DNA of 64,000 nt from Chryseobacterium ginsenosidimutans (GTDB lineage Bacteria > Bacteroidota > Bacteroidia > Flavobacteriales > Weeksellaceae): positions 3,641,001 to 3,705,000 of the forward strand of contig NZ_JAUSXC010000001.1 in NCBI RefSeq assembly GCF_030823405.1, in the 5' to 3' direction. Position 1 is the stretch's first letter; each line of letters opens with the position of its first letter. The notes below the pieces were generated by a model that was not told the DNA's origin, made no database searches, and was given only the letters and a program-made list of their open reading frames with translations. This document shows positions 33,461 through 41,040 of this stretch, piece by piece. The translations under genes and the position numbers were made by a program.

Positions 33461-33506
33461 TATGAGACAGCTCATAAAGTAATGAGCCTCTTAGGCTGTA
33501 CTTTTA
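33461..33506 (+). promoter_or_regulatory. Crp/Fnr-type box and -7-like box (site 11)
   Basis: Perfect palindrome TATGAG-ACAG-CTCATA at 33461-33476, 22 bp, then TACTTTTA at 33499-33506 (last base differs from TAnnTTTG). Start near 33511, 18 nt before the SdhB-like gene. Confidence 0.65.
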
Positions 33507-33528
33507 ATATTTAAATCAACAATATGTT

Positions 33529-34296
33529 ATGAATACGAGAAAAAATTTAAATCTTACTTTAAAAATCTGGCGGCAGAAAAACAGAAAATCAAAAGGGAAA
33601 TTTGAACTTTACAAAATTTCGGATATTTCTACCGATGCCTCATTTCTGGAAATGCTGGATATCCTTAATGAACAGTTAATTAATGAAAATAAAGAACCCG
33701 TAGCATTTGATCACGACTGCCGCGAAGGAATATGCGGAATGTGTTCTTTGTATATCAACGGAAGAGCACACGGTCCGGATACGGGGATTACGACCTGCCA
33801 GCTACACATGAGAATGTTCAATGATGGTGATACAATCGTTATTGAACCTTGGAGAAGCGTTGCATTTCCCGTTATTAAAGATTTAATTACAGATCGAAGT
33901 GCTTTTGACAGGATCATGGCGGCAGGCGGATTTATTTCTGTCAACACTTCAGGAAACACCTTGGATGCCAATGCTATTGCCGTTCCAAAAGATGATGCGG
34001 ATAAAGCCATGGATGCTGCCGCATGTATCAGCTGCGGGGCTTGTGTTGCCTGCTGTCCGAATGGTGCTGCAATGCTTTTCGTAGGTGCCAAAGTTTCTCA
34101 TTTTGCTTTACTTCCGCAAGGGCAAATTGAAAGAAAAAGAAGGGTTTTAAATATGGTAAAAGCAATGGACGAAGAAGGTTTTGGGAACTGCTCGGTTATC
34201 GGAGCCTGTGAAGTCGAATGTCCTAAAAAAATTTCTTTAGATAATATTGCAAGGATGAACAGAGAATATATAAACGCCCGGATCAGTACAAAATAA
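33529..34296 (+). CDS. sdhB: Orphan succinate dehydrogenase/fumarate reductase iron-sulfur subunit
   Basis: A 255-aa SdhB/FrdB protein. The 2Fe-2S site is C64, C69, C72, C90 ([10 protein letters not shown] ... TTC). The C-terminal ferredoxin-like part holds C166-x-x-C169-x-x-C172-x-x-x-C176-P and C221-x5-C227-x-x-x-C231-P. An extra Cys175 stands beside C176, where Bacteroidota SdhB usually has Ala. No flavoprotein (SdhA) or membrane anchor (SdhC) gene lies next to it, which is unusual; in most Flavobacteriia these form sdhCAB. It is under a Crp/Fnr-type promoter, so it may be a condition-specific replacement for the housekeeping subunit. Confidence 0.88.
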   Translation: MNTRKNLNLTLKIWRQKNRKSKGKFELYKISDISTDASFLEMLDILNEQLINENKEPVAFDHDCREGICGMCSLYINGRAHGPDTGITTCQLHMRMFNDGDTIVIEPWRSVAFPVIKDLITDRSAFDRIMAAGGFISVNTSGNTLDANAIAVPKDDADKAMDAAACISCGACVACCPNGAAMLFVGAKVSHFALLPQGQIERKRRVLNMVKAMDEEGFGNCSVIGACEVECPKKISLDNIARMNREYINARISTK

Positions 34297-34347
34297 AGCG
34301 AAGTGCTGAAATTTTAATTTTAAAATTGTATTCAACACCGATCTAAG

Positions 34348-34377
34348 ATAAATCGTAAACAGTTAATTACGATTTAT
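34348..34377. terminator. Hairpin between convergent genes
   Basis: ATAAATCGTAA / TTACGATTTAT, an 11-bp perfect stem with an 8-nt loop, between the SdhB-like gene and the convergent small membrane protein gene; flanking A and T are modest. Confidence 0.6.
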
Positions 34378-34418
34378 TTGCAGTGAATAAATTGTTTCTT
34401 TCTAAAGAATAAAGTGTG

Positions 34419-34784
34419 TTATTTATTTTTTGAGTGGACTATATAATAAGCCCAATAGGTAAAAAACAAAAGCTCAAAAAAACCATCAACCAGATATACC
34501 CACTTAATAACGTTCTTGAAATAATAATAAAGATCAATAAATAATAAACCCAGACAGCAAAGCATCACTGTTATTACAATAATGAAATTTTTTTTAAAGC
34601 TAAATGTAAGATAAACCAAGAGCAAACAATAGGGTAAAAGTAAAAAACTTACTGTTTTTACCAGCCAAATATCTATTTTGTAACCCGTTACCAATAAGAA
34701 ACTATCAATATGAATCAACGGCCATACTGCAGTAATAAAATAGTAAACCAAATGGCTGATAGGAAATATTTTAGAAGTATGCAT
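34419..34784 (-). CDS. Small integral membrane protein
   Basis: A 121-aa protein made almost wholly of four membrane helices (SHLVYYFITAVWPLIHI, TVSFLLLPYCLLLVYLTF, FIIVITVMLCCLGLLFIDLYYYF, WVYLVDGFFELLFFTYWAYYIV) with a short polar C-terminus. No family recognised. It follows the DUF892 copy 2 gene on the same strand, but a terminator lies between them. Confidence 0.65.
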   Translation of the reverse strand: MHTSKIFPISHLVYYFITAVWPLIHIDSFLLVTGYKIDIWLVKTVSFLLLPYCLLLVYLTFSFKKNFIIVITVMLCCLGLLFIDLYYYFKNVIKWVYLVDGFFELLFFTYWAYYIVHSKNK

Positions 34785-34801
34785 ATTTATAAATGAAAAA
34801 A

Positions 34802-34827
34802 AGCCATATACTTTCCTGTATATGGCT
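34802..34827 (-). terminator. Terminator of DUF892 copy 2
   Basis: AGCCATATAC / GTATATGGCT, a 10-bp perfect stem with a 6-nt loop, followed on the minus strand by a T run. Confidence 0.8.
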
Positions 34828-34836
34828 GTATATTAT

Positions 34837-35412
34837 TTAGCCTTCTTGTTCGGCATCAAAATTAATTGATGTTTCCGCGATTTCCGTAAGAATATAATCA
34901 GTATCTTCTTCTTCCTGAAGAGTTACCTCAAGAAGGTCTGCAGCTTTATCTTCACCTAATGTAAGGGCAAGCTGTACGAGACCTCCGTAGGTAGCAATTT
35001 CGTAATGTTCTACTTTTTGTGCAGCGATAATCAGCGCGGCATCGCGGGTCATAGAGCCTTCTTCTGTAGACTTTATTATTTCCTGACCTTCTTTGATAAT
35101 ACCTTCAATAGCTTCACACTTTTTCTTTTGTGGTTTTTCATTCAGCAATTTAAAAACTTTTTCCAGACGGCTTACATGTTTTTCTGTCTGTAGCTGATGA
35201 TCTTCAAATGCATTTTTCAGTTCTTCGGTGGTAGCCGCTTCCTCCATTTTTTTCAAAGCTTCTATTATTGCTTCCTCTGCGTAATAGATATCTTTTAATG
35301 CATCTACAAAAAATTTCTTCAATGAAGAGTTTTTATCGTCTGTTGAGGTAACTGCTGACACTATTTTTTCTGCAATACTTTTGTTTCTACTTGTTGTTGC
35401 TGTTTTTGCCAT
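34837..35412 (-). CDS. DUF892 ferritin-like protein (YciE/YciF-like), copy 2
   Basis: A 191-aa protein nearly collinear with copy 1 (21850-22440): KKFFVDALKDIYYAEEAIIEALKKM, ELKNAFEDHQLQTEKHVSRLEKVF, DAALIIAAQKVEHYEIATYGGLVQLAL and the same C-terminus (TDYILTEIAETSINFDAEQ). Carboxylate and His residues of the ferritin-like core are kept. Preceded by the second YciG-like gene with a terminator between them. Divergence in the N-terminal 30 residues and in loops suggests an old duplication rather than a recent one. Confidence 0.9.
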   Translation of the reverse strand: MAKTATTSRNKSIAEKIVSAVTSTDDKNSSLKKFFVDALKDIYYAEEAIIEALKKMEEAATTEELKNAFEDHQLQTEKHVSRLEKVFKLLNEKPQKKKCEAIEGIIKEGQEIIKSTEEGSMTRDAALIIAAQKVEHYEIATYGGLVQLALTLGEDKAADLLEVTLQEEEDTDYILTEIAETSINFDAEQEG

Positions 35413-35439
35413 GATTGTAAACTTTTAAATTAAAAAAAC

Positions 35440-35473
35440 GATTACCTCTTTTGAACACAAAAAAGAGGTAATC
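35440..35473 (-). terminator. Hairpin/terminator between YciG-like and DUF892 genes, copy 2
   Basis: GATTACCTCTTTT / AAAAGAGGTAATC, a 13-bp perfect stem, then a T run on the minus strand. It ends 28 nt before the DUF892 start codon, the same place as the hairpin in copy 1. Confidence 0.8.
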
Positions 35474-35491
35474 TAAAATATCAATTATGAA

Positions 35492-36235
35492 CTAAGAATT
35501 ACGGCCGCCTCCTGATCTGCCACCGCCATGAGAAGCCTTACCTCCCATTCTGGCAATTCTTGTACGTTCAGCTTTGCTCATAGAAGCAAAACCTCTTCTT
35601 GAGGTTCCGTTGCCTGAACCTGATCCTCCGCTATTACCACCTGAATTGGAACCTCTTCCTCTGCCAGAACCGCTGTTTCCGCCAGATCCTGAACCTGATC
35701 TGCCTGAACCGGAAGATCTTCCGCCTCCGTGAGAAGCCTCACCTCCCATTCTGGCAATTCTTGTACGTTCAGCTTTACTCATAGAAGCAAAACCTCTTCT
35801 TGAAGTTCCGTTGCCTGATGACGACCTGCCACTTCCTCCACCTCTGGATCCAGAACCTGAACCTGATCTGGAACCAGACCCAGAACCGGAACCTCCACGA
35901 GAACCACCGCCAGATCTTCCTCTTCCTCCTCCGGATGTGAATCTTCCCTGGCTGTCTCTTTGCTGGTTTCCGTTATTTCTTCTTCCGTCTTCGTCATCTT
36001 CTTCATCATCATAATCTTCCTCGTCATCATAATCTTCCTCATCATCATCGTATTCGTTTTCGTAATCTTCATATTCATCCTCATAATCTGAGAAATCATC
36101 ATCATAATCTTCATCTTCCGAAGCATCGTTAAAACCATGGTCGTATCCTAATTGGTATACTTCCTCAAGAGTAGATCTGCCTTCGTTTGAAGAATTGTTT
36201 CCTGAATTTCGATTGTTTGAATTTCGATTTTTCAT
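35492..36235 (-). CDS. YciG-like stress protein with acidic N-terminus and two KGG repeats, copy 2
   Basis: A 247-aa protein built like copy 1: shared RNSNNRNSG start, YQLGYDHG segment, acidic D/E/Y-rich run (about 40-85), conserved NQQRD-QGRFTSGG linker, Gly/Ser/Arg-rich spacer and two KGG motifs (RGFASMSKAERTRIARMGG + EASHGGG and KASHGGG). The DNA coding for the KGG motifs is almost identical in all four copies in the window. Upstream are the shared 16-bp element and a Crp/Fnr-type site (site 12). Confidence 0.85.
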   Translation of the reverse strand: MKNRNSNNRNSGNNSSNEGRSTLEEVYQLGYDHGFNDASEDEDYDDDFSDYEDEYEDYENEYDDDEEDYDDEEDYDDEEDDEDGRRNNGNQQRDSQGRFTSGGGRGRSGGGSRGGSGSGSGSRSGSGSGSRGGGSGRSSSGNGTSRRGFASMSKAERTRIARMGGEASHGGGRSSGSGRSGSGSGGNSGSGRGRGSNSGGNSGGSGSGNGTSRRGFASMSKAERTRIARMGGKASHGGGRSGGGRNS

Positions 36236-36277
36236 AACTAAATTTTTTAAAAATTAATATTTGGTGATAGTCTGCAG

Positions 36278-36293
36278 ATCCGTGACTAGTATT
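36278..36293 (-). promoter_or_regulatory. 16-bp element shared by both YciG-like genes, copy 2
   Basis: Plus-strand ATCCGTGACTAGTATT, 43 bp upstream of the start codon; identical to 23324-23339. Confidence 0.5.
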
Positions 36294-36356
36294 AGACCTA
36301 CAAAAATTTATAGAAATGTAATGGTCTTACCATTAACAACTTATAAGAATAATATG

Positions 36357-36402
36357 CTAATTTATAAACTATGTTACCTTTCAGATTATGACCGGAATCA
36401 CA
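36357..36402 (-). promoter_or_regulatory. Crp/Fnr-type box and weak -7 box (site 12)
   Basis: TATGAC-CGGA-ATCACA at 36387-36402, 22 bp, then minus-strand TAAATTAG at 36357-36364 (one base off TAnnTTTG). Start near 36353, a leader of about 118 nt before the YciG-like gene. Confidence 0.5.
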
Positions 36403-36442
36403 TCAAAAAATAAATTTTGCATCTATTGATTTTTAATTTGAT

Positions 36443-36850
36443 TTACTGTATGTTGGCACTTGTTATCTCATAATAAATTGCCCAACCTGTAAATAAAATA
36501 ATGATAATCCATATCCAGAATGGAATCGTTTGTGGCGTTTCACTCCCGTTGATGAGAAAACTCTTTTGGTTTCCTTTATCGTAGGCATTTATCATTAATG
36601 ACAATGTTCCGTCTACAACATCTTTATCTTTCAGCCCTTCGATTCTTATAGCGGGTCCGTTTGATACTGTAAAATGTATTTTCCGGATTCCTTCTTTTCC
36701 TGTCGGTGAATGGCTTACAATTTTAAGAATATGCTCCCCGTCTGTAAGTTTCTTAGTATCCAGATCAAAAACGATAGGAGTATCCAGTTCTGCAATAGGG
36801 GCAGGATCATCGTCTACAAAAAGAAAAACTTTACTTCTGTCTTTAGTCAT
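36443..36850 (-). CDS. Oxidase-associated protein with Ig-like domain and C-terminal membrane helix
   Basis: A 135-aa protein. Two short beta-rich repeats (FDLDTKKLTDGEHILKIVSHSPTGKEGIRKIHFTVSNGP and IEGLKDKDVVDGTLSLMINAY) look like Ig-like strands, followed by the membrane helix PFWIWIIIILFTGWAIYY. There is no signal peptide; a C-terminal anchor is expected. It ends the cbb3-type oxidase operon, 13 nt after the 86-aa gene. Probably an accessory or electron-donor-docking subunit. No heme motif. Confidence 0.65.
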   Translation of the reverse strand: MTKDRSKVFLFVDDDPAPIAELDTPIVFDLDTKKLTDGEHILKIVSHSPTGKEGIRKIHFTVSNGPAIRIEGLKDKDVVDGTLSLMINAYDKGNQKSFLINGSETPQTIPFWIWIIIILFTGWAIYYEITSANIQ

Positions 36851-36863
36851 AAGGCTTCATTTT

Positions 36864-37124
36864 TCATTGTAAAAAAGAATATTTGACATGTCTTTTATCC
36901 TTCTCTCCCGGTTTTATAAGATATTTGATTGAATAAATAAAAGCTACAACTGTTATCATAATAACAATTCCTACGATAAACCAGTCCCAGTCACTCTCCG
37001 GCCCGGCTCCGTGTGTCAGATCTTTGGTAATTTCCGGTTGCTGGCTTTTACAGGCATCACATGCTGAAGCAGAGGTTGCCAAAAACATTACAATAAAAGT
37101 CAGTATTTTAGTTAGATTTTTCAT
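36864..37124 (-). CDS. Small oxidase-associated membrane protein with CDAC motif
   Basis: An 86-aa protein: signal peptide (LTFIVMFLATSASA), then C-D-A-C-K, a polar stretch, and a membrane helix (WFIVGIVIMITVVAFIYSIKYL) with a short basic tail. The CxxC lacks a following His, so it is not a c-type heme site; it might bind copper or form a disulfide. It lies 2 nt after the c-type cytochrome gene and 13 nt before the Ig-like gene, so it is part of the oxidase operon. It may be a CcoQ/H-like helper; not assignable. Confidence 0.65.
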   Translation of the reverse strand: MKNLTKILTFIVMFLATSASACDACKSQQPEITKDLTHGAGPESDWDWFIVGIVIMITVVAFIYSIKYLIKPGEKDKRHVKYSFLQ

Positions 37125-37126
37125 AT

Positions 37127-38125
37127 TTATTTAATTTTATCCATGATAACTTTTATTTCTTTTACACTCACTTTCTGGGCATTGTTTCCCCAGCTCGTTC
37201 TTTCATGATTTATAATTGCCGTAACATCTTCCGGGGTAAAATTCGCATTGGTTCCTACGGGAGGCATCGTTGCAAATTCCGGTCTCGGATCGTAGCCTTT
37301 CATAATGATCGTTACATATAGCTCCAGATCTCCACCTCCGACAACAGGACTACCCTTCAATGGCGGAAATGCTCCCGGAACACCTTCTCCGTTTGCCTGA
37401 TGACAAGACGCACAATTGGCCGTGAATAATTCTCCACCATCCGGAAGGTTTTCTCCTCCTTCACCTCCACCACCTTCTTCTTTTTTCTTTTGTTTGTAAA
37501 GAAATGCCGGAACAATTGATTTATCTGTATAATCTGTTTGTTTCAAAGATTTTAGATAAGCGACCAACTGAAGAACTTTTGGGGTAGCAACAATTTTTTT
37601 CCTTTTATTTTTTAAAAACTTTTCAGGGACTTTCACTTCAACATCACCGGGCTGCAGATAATCTCTTTCTATGAAAAGAAACTCATACGAAGGCATGATA
37701 GAAGCTTCAACAGCTGCTCTGGGCTGAAACAGGTGAATAAGATGCCATTCTGCACTTGGCTGTCTTTCTCCCACATTGGTAAGATCGGGGCCGGCTCGCT
37801 GTGTTCCCATCAGATTGGCCGTATTTCTCCAGAAATCTGTTCTTCTGTTAATAGCAAAATCGGCAGGGATACTTGGTCTTTTCCCAAAAACATTATCCAT
37901 TTCTACGCTTCTTACCTGTTGGGTATGGCAGGCAACGCATCCATTTTCGATATAAACCATTTTTCCTGCTTTCTCATCTTTAGTTAAAACTTTTGACTGA
38001 CGAGGCAGAGGCTGATTGATTTTCTGATTTTCCATGGCAGGAATAATCGCAATGTAAAATGTAAGAAATACAAAGAGGCCAAGTGCCGATCCGAAAAGTA
38101 TCCTATGATCATTTAATAGCATCAT
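37127..38125 (-). CDS. Membrane-anchored diheme cytochrome c, fused CcoO-like and CcoP-like subunit
   Basis: A 332-aa protein. An N-terminal helix (about 8-30) anchors it. C63-V-A-C-H67 is the first heme site in a CcoO/FixO-like domain (CVACHTQQVRSVEMDNVFGKRPSIPADF, then PGD and axial-Met candidate in IMPSYEF). A Glu/Gly-rich linker leads to a second, CcoP-like cytochrome domain with CASCH near residue 240 and a distal MPP. Canonical cbb3 oxidases use separate CcoO (one heme) and CcoP (two hemes), so this single diheme subunit is a reduced version. It starts 11 nt after CcoN. Confidence 0.85.
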   Translation of the reverse strand: MMLLNDHRILFGSALGLFVFLTFYIAIIPAMENQKINQPLPRQSKVLTKDEKAGKMVYIENGCVACHTQQVRSVEMDNVFGKRPSIPADFAINRRTDFWRNTANLMGTQRAGPDLTNVGERQPSAEWHLIHLFQPRAAVEASIMPSYEFLFIERDYLQPGDVEVKVPEKFLKNKRKKIVATPKVLQLVAYLKSLKQTDYTDKSIVPAFLYKQKKKEEGGGGEGGENLPDGGELFTANCASCHQANGEGVPGAFPPLKGSPVVGGGDLELYVTIIMKGYDPRPEFATMPPVGTNANFTPEDVTAIINHERTSWGNNAQKVSVKEIKVIMDKIK

Positions 38126-38136
38126 AATCTTAAATT

Positions 38137-39888
38137 TTATGAGTTAAACTCGGTATTTCCAAACTGCCTTTTGGCAGCTAATATTTCTGCTGGTGTTCTG
38201 GGAATTATTACGTCTTCTTTTGTTCTTACCATTCGATAAAAATTATACGCAAAGATGAGATGGGAAATCCACATGAATGTTCCGCCGATTGCTCTCCAGA
38301 GCCAGAAAGGAAACATATTGATAACACCGTCTATAAAAGGTTTTTTCTTCATCCACATCAGCCCTGTCTGTGTACCTCCGATCATTAAGGCAATGACATA
38401 CATTAATAAACCTATTAAAGCAAGCCAGAAATGTATTCCGACTAATATTTTTGGCGGTTCTTTTCCCGTAAGTCTGGGAATTAGTGTGTAAGAAAATGCC
38501 CATATCATAAATGTGATAATACCATACATCGTTAAGTGTGAATGCGAAACGGTAAAATCTGTAAAGTGCCAAAGCAGGTTGGTATATCTGAAAGCTTCTA
38601 CCGTTCCCTGGAATGATCCGGTAAAATAAAATATAATTGCCATAAAATAAAAAGGAAGAGTATAGCTTGTTTTCAGCTGATACCAAGCCCCGTTGAAGGT
38701 CAAAAGAAAGTTGGTTGTTCCCGCTGCCACAGGAATCAGCATTCCCACACTTGCAATAATGGCAGTGGTCTGTAACCTCCACGGAATAGCACTGAAAATA
38801 AAATGATGGGTTCCTATTAAGGTATAGAACAAAACATGTGTCCAGAATGCCAAAGCCCCCAAACTGTAAGAGTAAATTGGCTTATTAAGCTGCTGAGGAA
38901 GAAAATAATACATAAGCCCAAGATTGATCATCATAAACCACATACCAATTGCCTGATGCATATAATATCCCTGTGTAATGGTTTCCCCGACACCATTTTG
39001 CCATACAGGGATATATCCTACCAAAATAACAATGACAATGAACATAAATCCTGAAATAATATACCAATTTGAGATATAGATTTCTTTAACGATCCTATTG
39101 GCAACAGGTTTAAACAGATTAAACGTAGAAATGGCTACTCCGATACCGAAAGTGATCATAATCGGCCAGATATATTCGCGGTATTCTCCGCCGCCGTTGT
39201 TGACTCCTGCTAACAGTGATATGGTTCCTGCCAATACTGCGGCATTAATGAGAATAAGAGAAATATAACCGCTTTTAATGTTGTAGTTTTCAACATTGCT
39301 CACTCTGGTTACCACATAATGCGACAGACCGACCATTGCCAGCGAAGCCCATCCCCAAAATACCGCATTGGTATGTGCCGGGCGCAGTCTTCCGAAACTG
39401 AGCCAGCTTGTATGTTCCACATCAGGAACTACATATTTTATCCCCGCATAAAGTCCGAATGTCGTTCCGATAATCAGCCATGCTATTGCGGTTCCTAAAA
39501 ACCATAGAATAAGCTTGGTAAGTTCCGGAGATACATAATTGAGAAAAGAAGAGGTTCTTCTTTTAGTAGGGAAAAACCTGAAGTTTTCAACAGAATTGAT
39601 ATTTCTGATCATTCCTTTCTCATCAGACGGAGAAAAGCTTCCTGAAAGCTGGTTTTGAGTCTGCTCGTAGTTCAGTTCCTGTTCTCTTTTTTCGTATTCC
39701 TGAAGTTCTTCAGGGCTGAGCTTCTGGATTTTTTTTTGGATTTCTAAGTATTCCCTGCGCCTTAAAATATTAGAATATACTGATAAGAATTTGAGAACTA
39801 CGATAATCAAACCGGCGATAATGATGATCAGCATTAAAGCCAATGTAATTTGTATACCGGTCTGATTAAATAATGACGATTCTGCCAT
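38137..39888 (-). CDS. ccoN: cbb3-type (C-family) heme-copper oxidase subunit I, noncanonical
   Basis: A 583-aa protein with an unusual N-terminal extension: a helix (13-40) and a charged stretch (EIQKKIQKLSPEELQEYEKRE) before the core. Core ligands: H172 (RPAHTN) for low-spin heme, H311 (YYMHQA) and H361-H362 (IGTHHF) for CuB, H449 and H451 (VSHSHLTMYG) for the hemes. Y355, six residues before H361, matches the cross-linked Tyr of cbb3 oxidases and argues against a nitric-oxide reductase, which lacks it. It probably reduces oxygen to water with low-oxygen affinity typical of the family. The usual ccoS, ccoG, ccoH and ccoI genes are not present here. Confidence 0.88.
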   Translation of the reverse strand: MAESSLFNQTGIQITLALMLIIIIAGLIIVVLKFLSVYSNILRRREYLEIQKKIQKLSPEELQEYEKREQELNYEQTQNQLSGSFSPSDEKGMIRNINSVENFRFFPTKRRTSSFLNYVSPELTKLILWFLGTAIAWLIIGTTFGLYAGIKYVVPDVEHTSWLSFGRLRPAHTNAVFWGWASLAMVGLSHYVVTRVSNVENYNIKSGYISLILINAAVLAGTISLLAGVNNGGGEYREYIWPIMITFGIGVAISTFNLFKPVANRIVKEIYISNWYIISGFMFIVIVILVGYIPVWQNGVGETITQGYYMHQAIGMWFMMINLGLMYYFLPQQLNKPIYSYSLGALAFWTHVLFYTLIGTHHFIFSAIPWRLQTTAIIASVGMLIPVAAGTTNFLLTFNGAWYQLKTSYTLPFYFMAIIFYFTGSFQGTVEAFRYTNLLWHFTDFTVSHSHLTMYGIITFMIWAFSYTLIPRLTGKEPPKILVGIHFWLALIGLLMYVIALMIGGTQTGLMWMKKKPFIDGVINMFPFWLWRAIGGTFMWISHLIFAYNFYRMVRTKEDVIIPRTPAEILAAKRQFGNTEFNS

Positions 39889-40026
39889 AACAAAAAATAG
39901 TATGGATTAATGGGTAAATGATAAGAAACTTTTAAGTCTTCAGTGCCGATGTATTCTGTTGCACAAAATAACATCAGCCCCGCTTCCATAAAAATGGAAA
40001 CGTGAACTAAATCTGTATAAAAATTA

Positions 40027-40242
40027 TTATTTGCTGTTTTTGATAGAGTCTACATCGTACGATGCGCTGTCCATTGGCAATGTATTGTCTCCGGTATCCG
40101 GTGTTACTCCAGCCGTTCCCGAAACGATGCTGTCTCCTGTGTTTACATTATCAATATTGGTTTGCTGTGGTTGTGGCTGCTGCTTGGTACATCCTATAAT
40201 AAGGCTGCCTGCAAATAATGCCAATAAAAAGAATAATTTCAT
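40027..40242 (-). CDS. Small lipoprotein upstream of the oxidase genes
   Basis: A 71-aa protein. The ATG at 40242 gives a lipoprotein signal (FFLLALFAGSLIIGC, lipobox IIGC), then a Gln/Pro stretch and an Asp/Thr/Ser-rich tail. An in-frame ATG at 40290 lies upstream of the predicted transcription start and is rejected. It is separated by 138 bp from ccoN with no terminator or new promoter recognised, so it may lead the oxidase operon. Controlled by site 13. Confidence 0.72.
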   Translation of the reverse strand: MKLFFLLALFAGSLIIGCTKQQPQPQQTNIDNVNTGDSIVSGTAGVTPDTGDNTLPMDSASYDVDSIKNSK

Positions 40243-40272
40243 AATAATAATAATTTTGTGTAGTGTGTAAGC

Positions 40273-40317
40273 CAAAGGTAGAGAGATCAAATAAAAAACT
40301 TTATGACTGGTATCATA
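40273..40317 (-). promoter_or_regulatory. Crp/Fnr-type box and -7 box (site 13)
   Basis: TATGAC-TGGT-ATCATA at 40302-40317, 21 bp, then minus-strand TACCTTTG at 40273-40280. Start near 40268, 26 nt before the lipoprotein ATG. Confidence 0.8.
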
Positions 40318-40351
40318 TTGAATATATTTTTTTCGGTATTTCTAAATTAAA

Positions 40352-40374
40352 AGGCTCCTCAAGATGAGGAGCCT
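40352..40374 (-). terminator. Terminator of the 201-aa gene
   Basis: AGGCTCCTC / GAGGAGCCT, a 9-bp stem with a 5-nt loop, followed by TTTT on the minus strand. It separates the 201-aa gene from site 13. Confidence 0.8.
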
Positions 40375-40411
40375 GCAAGAAAAAGTGAGTGAATTGAAAT
40401 GTATATCTAAT

Positions 40412-41017
40412 TTATTCGAAGTTAAGAAGTCCGTCTGCTAAAAGTTTCCATTGCATTTTTCCGAAACCGAACATTCCTCCTAAAGAAATAAAGAAATTTC
40501 TTATTTTATCTATAAATCCGGTATTGAAGTTCGGTCTTTCATTACGTCCGTAAATTCCGACCTTTAAAGAATCTCCCTCTCTCACGATCATAATGTTGGA
40601 AGTTGCCGCCGAACTGTAGAAGTGCGCAATATATCCTTTCAGTCTATTGGGTACTTTAGAAGGTCTGCACATCATCAGAAAAGATTCGCTGTTATCAGTA
40701 TCTCTGTGCGAAATATTTACAATTTCTACCCAATCATACCCTTCGGCTTCTTTTGTGCCCGGTCCCGGAATACCGATTCTGATGAAGTCTCCTTTTTTAG
40801 GAATTCTTTCAACCCATTGTCCCGAACTGTCAAAATGCTTAAAATCTGCAGAAGCACTTCCACAATAATCTTTCCATTTATTAATGGTAAAAAAACGTTC
40901 TTTCAGGATATTGAATTTTGTATTTATTACTAAAGCATTATACTGTTTTGTACTTTCCGTATCATGAAATCCTCCCTTTTTGTGTATGGGAACTCCCGGA
41001 ATCTGTTTAGGTTTCAT
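40412..41017 (-). CDS. Conserved hypothetical protein (201 aa)
   Basis: A soluble protein without signal peptide or membrane segment. Recognisable segments are W-V-E-R-I-P-K-K-G-D-F-I-R-I-G-I-P-G-P, a DWVEIVNI strand, and SFLMMCRPSKVP followed by a FYSSAATS segment. I do not recognise a family. Single-gene unit: Crp/Fnr-type site 14 directly upstream (start about 20 nt before the ATG) and a terminator downstream. The tight regulatory packaging says it belongs to the same regulon as the oxidase-linked lipoprotein. Confidence 0.7.
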   Translation of the reverse strand: MKPKQIPGVPIHKKGGFHDTESTKQYNALVINTKFNILKERFFTINKWKDYCGSASADFKHFDSSGQWVERIPKKGDFIRIGIPGPGTKEAEGYDWVEIVNISHRDTDNSESFLMMCRPSKVPNRLKGYIAHFYSSAATSNIMIVREGDSLKVGIYGRNERPNFNTGFIDKIRNFFISLGGMFGFGKMQWKLLADGLLNFE

Positions 41018-41040
41018 AAAATCATTTTGTGGTGCTTGAA

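Noticed and set aside
38137-39888. Nitric-oxide reductase instead of oxidase
   Set aside because: The Tyr six residues before the CuB His pair (Y355 to H361) is present; NorB has Gly there. Overall motifs fit cbb3-type CcoN.
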